This document shows, piece after piece, positions 40,657 to 40,808 of a DNA stretch of 40,808 nucleotides (its first letter is position 1; every line of letters starts with the position of its first letter). Below the pieces are notes generated by a model. It was not told the origin of the DNA. It worked only from the letters and a program-made list of their open reading frames with translations, and did no database searches. The DNA comes from Comamonadaceae bacterium (GTDB lineage: Bacteria; Pseudomonadota; Gammaproteobacteria; Burkholderiales; Burkholderiaceae_C): assembly GCA_947373185.1 (NCBI GenBank), contig CANBWP010000021.1, positions 1 through 40,808 of the forward strand, written 5' to 3'. A program made the position numbers and the translations under genes.

Positions 40657-40808
40657 ATGAAAATTTTGATTCAAGGCGGCCGCGTCATCGACCCCGCCAG
40701 CAACACCGACAACGTGGCCGACGTGGCCATCTCGGCCGGCAAAATTGTGGCGATTGGCAAAGTGCCCGCAGATTTTCAAGCGCAAAAAACCATCGATGCC
40801 AAAGGCCT
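40657..40808 (+). CDS. pyrC: Dihydroorotase PyrC, N-terminal part (cut by window edge)
   Basis: Fifty codons are visible, beginning MKILIQGGRVIDPASNTDNV and ADVAISAGKIVAIGKVP, the N-terminal strand set of amidohydrolases of the class I dihydroorotase (or PyrC-like, non-catalytic PyrX) type. The metal-binding HxH motif lies beyond the edge, so activity cannot be judged. It is the third gene of the pyrR-pyrB-pyrC run. Confidence 0.85.
   Translation, partial: MKILIQGGRVIDPASNTDNVADVAISAGKIVAIGKVPADFQAQKTIDAKG

Noticed and set aside
1..40808. tRNA or rRNA genes and CRISPR arrays
   Set aside because: I saw no GTTCGAATCC-type T-arm with a matching cloverleaf, no rRNA core sequences and no regularly spaced direct repeats. 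A covariance-model search would settle small RNAs.

Overview
The window looks like a chromosomal stretch of a betaproteobacterium of the Burkholderiales, most likely the family Comamonadaceae (a Limnohabitans/Polaromonas/Rhodoferax-like organism). This rests on gene content and order seen in the sequence: orphan Bug-type solute-binding proteins, dusB-fis-purH, yqgE-ruvX-pyrR-pyrB-pyrC, and thiD-like/hemL divergent from a rubredoxin gene. No database search was run. Species-level placement is inference.

Layout. (1) Positions 1-4232 are an accessory stretch. The 5' part of an IS3-family element (terminal repeat at 426-450) leaves the window on the left, and the last ~80 bp of an element with nearly the same terminal repeat lie at 3945-4024 in the same orientation. 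Between them is a visibly AT-richer segment with a TonB-dependent receptor, one intact and one truncated VOC (glyoxalase-like) gene, four copies of a short palindromic repeat and two copies of a second palindrome. (2) Positions 4283-11010 carry ordinary genes on both strands: an M48 membrane protease, an SRPBCC protein, a Bug binding protein, a CapA-like phosphoesterase, small envelope proteins and a MATE transporter. (3) Positions 11024-14529 hold part of a phenylacetate pathway: an enoyl-CoA hydratase divergent from paaG-paaI-paaK, with a TetR-type palindrome between them. (4) Positions 14554-20672 are housekeeping: M61 peptidase, DUF3429, DsbC-like, UbiH-like, MocA-like and YchF. (5) Positions 20719-27641 are a compact phthalate 4,5-dioxygenase cluster. 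One arm runs reductase, dihydrodiol dehydrogenase, MarR regulator. The other runs oxygenase, Bug binding protein, 4,5-dihydroxyphthalate decarboxylase, TauE/SafE permease. Two inverted repeats lie in the shared promoter region. (6) Positions 27645-31155 hold a YqaA-like membrane protein and dusB-fis-purH. (7) Positions 31246-34085 form a three-gene operon of an amidohydrolase, a diverged relative of the dihydroxyphthalate decarboxylase and a Bug binding protein. I cannot assign its substrate, and it is the best candidate here for an undescribed catabolic unit. (8) Positions 34082-40808 hold hemL, a ThiD-like kinase, rubredoxin, photolyase and the yqgE-ruvX-pyrRBC run, cut off inside pyrC.

How the genes work together. 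The phthalate cluster would take phthalate to protocatechuate: dioxygenase plus reductase, then dihydrodiol dehydrogenase, then decarboxylase. A binding protein and a permease are encoded beside the enzymes. Ring cleavage of protocatechuate is not in the window. The Paa genes cover CoA activation and middle steps of phenylacetate degradation but lack the PaaABCDE epoxidase and PaaZ, which must lie elsewhere if the pathway is complete. The three Bug proteins, none with TctA/TctB membrane partners, and two aromatic-acid units suggest an organism living on dissolved aromatic and carboxylic acids.
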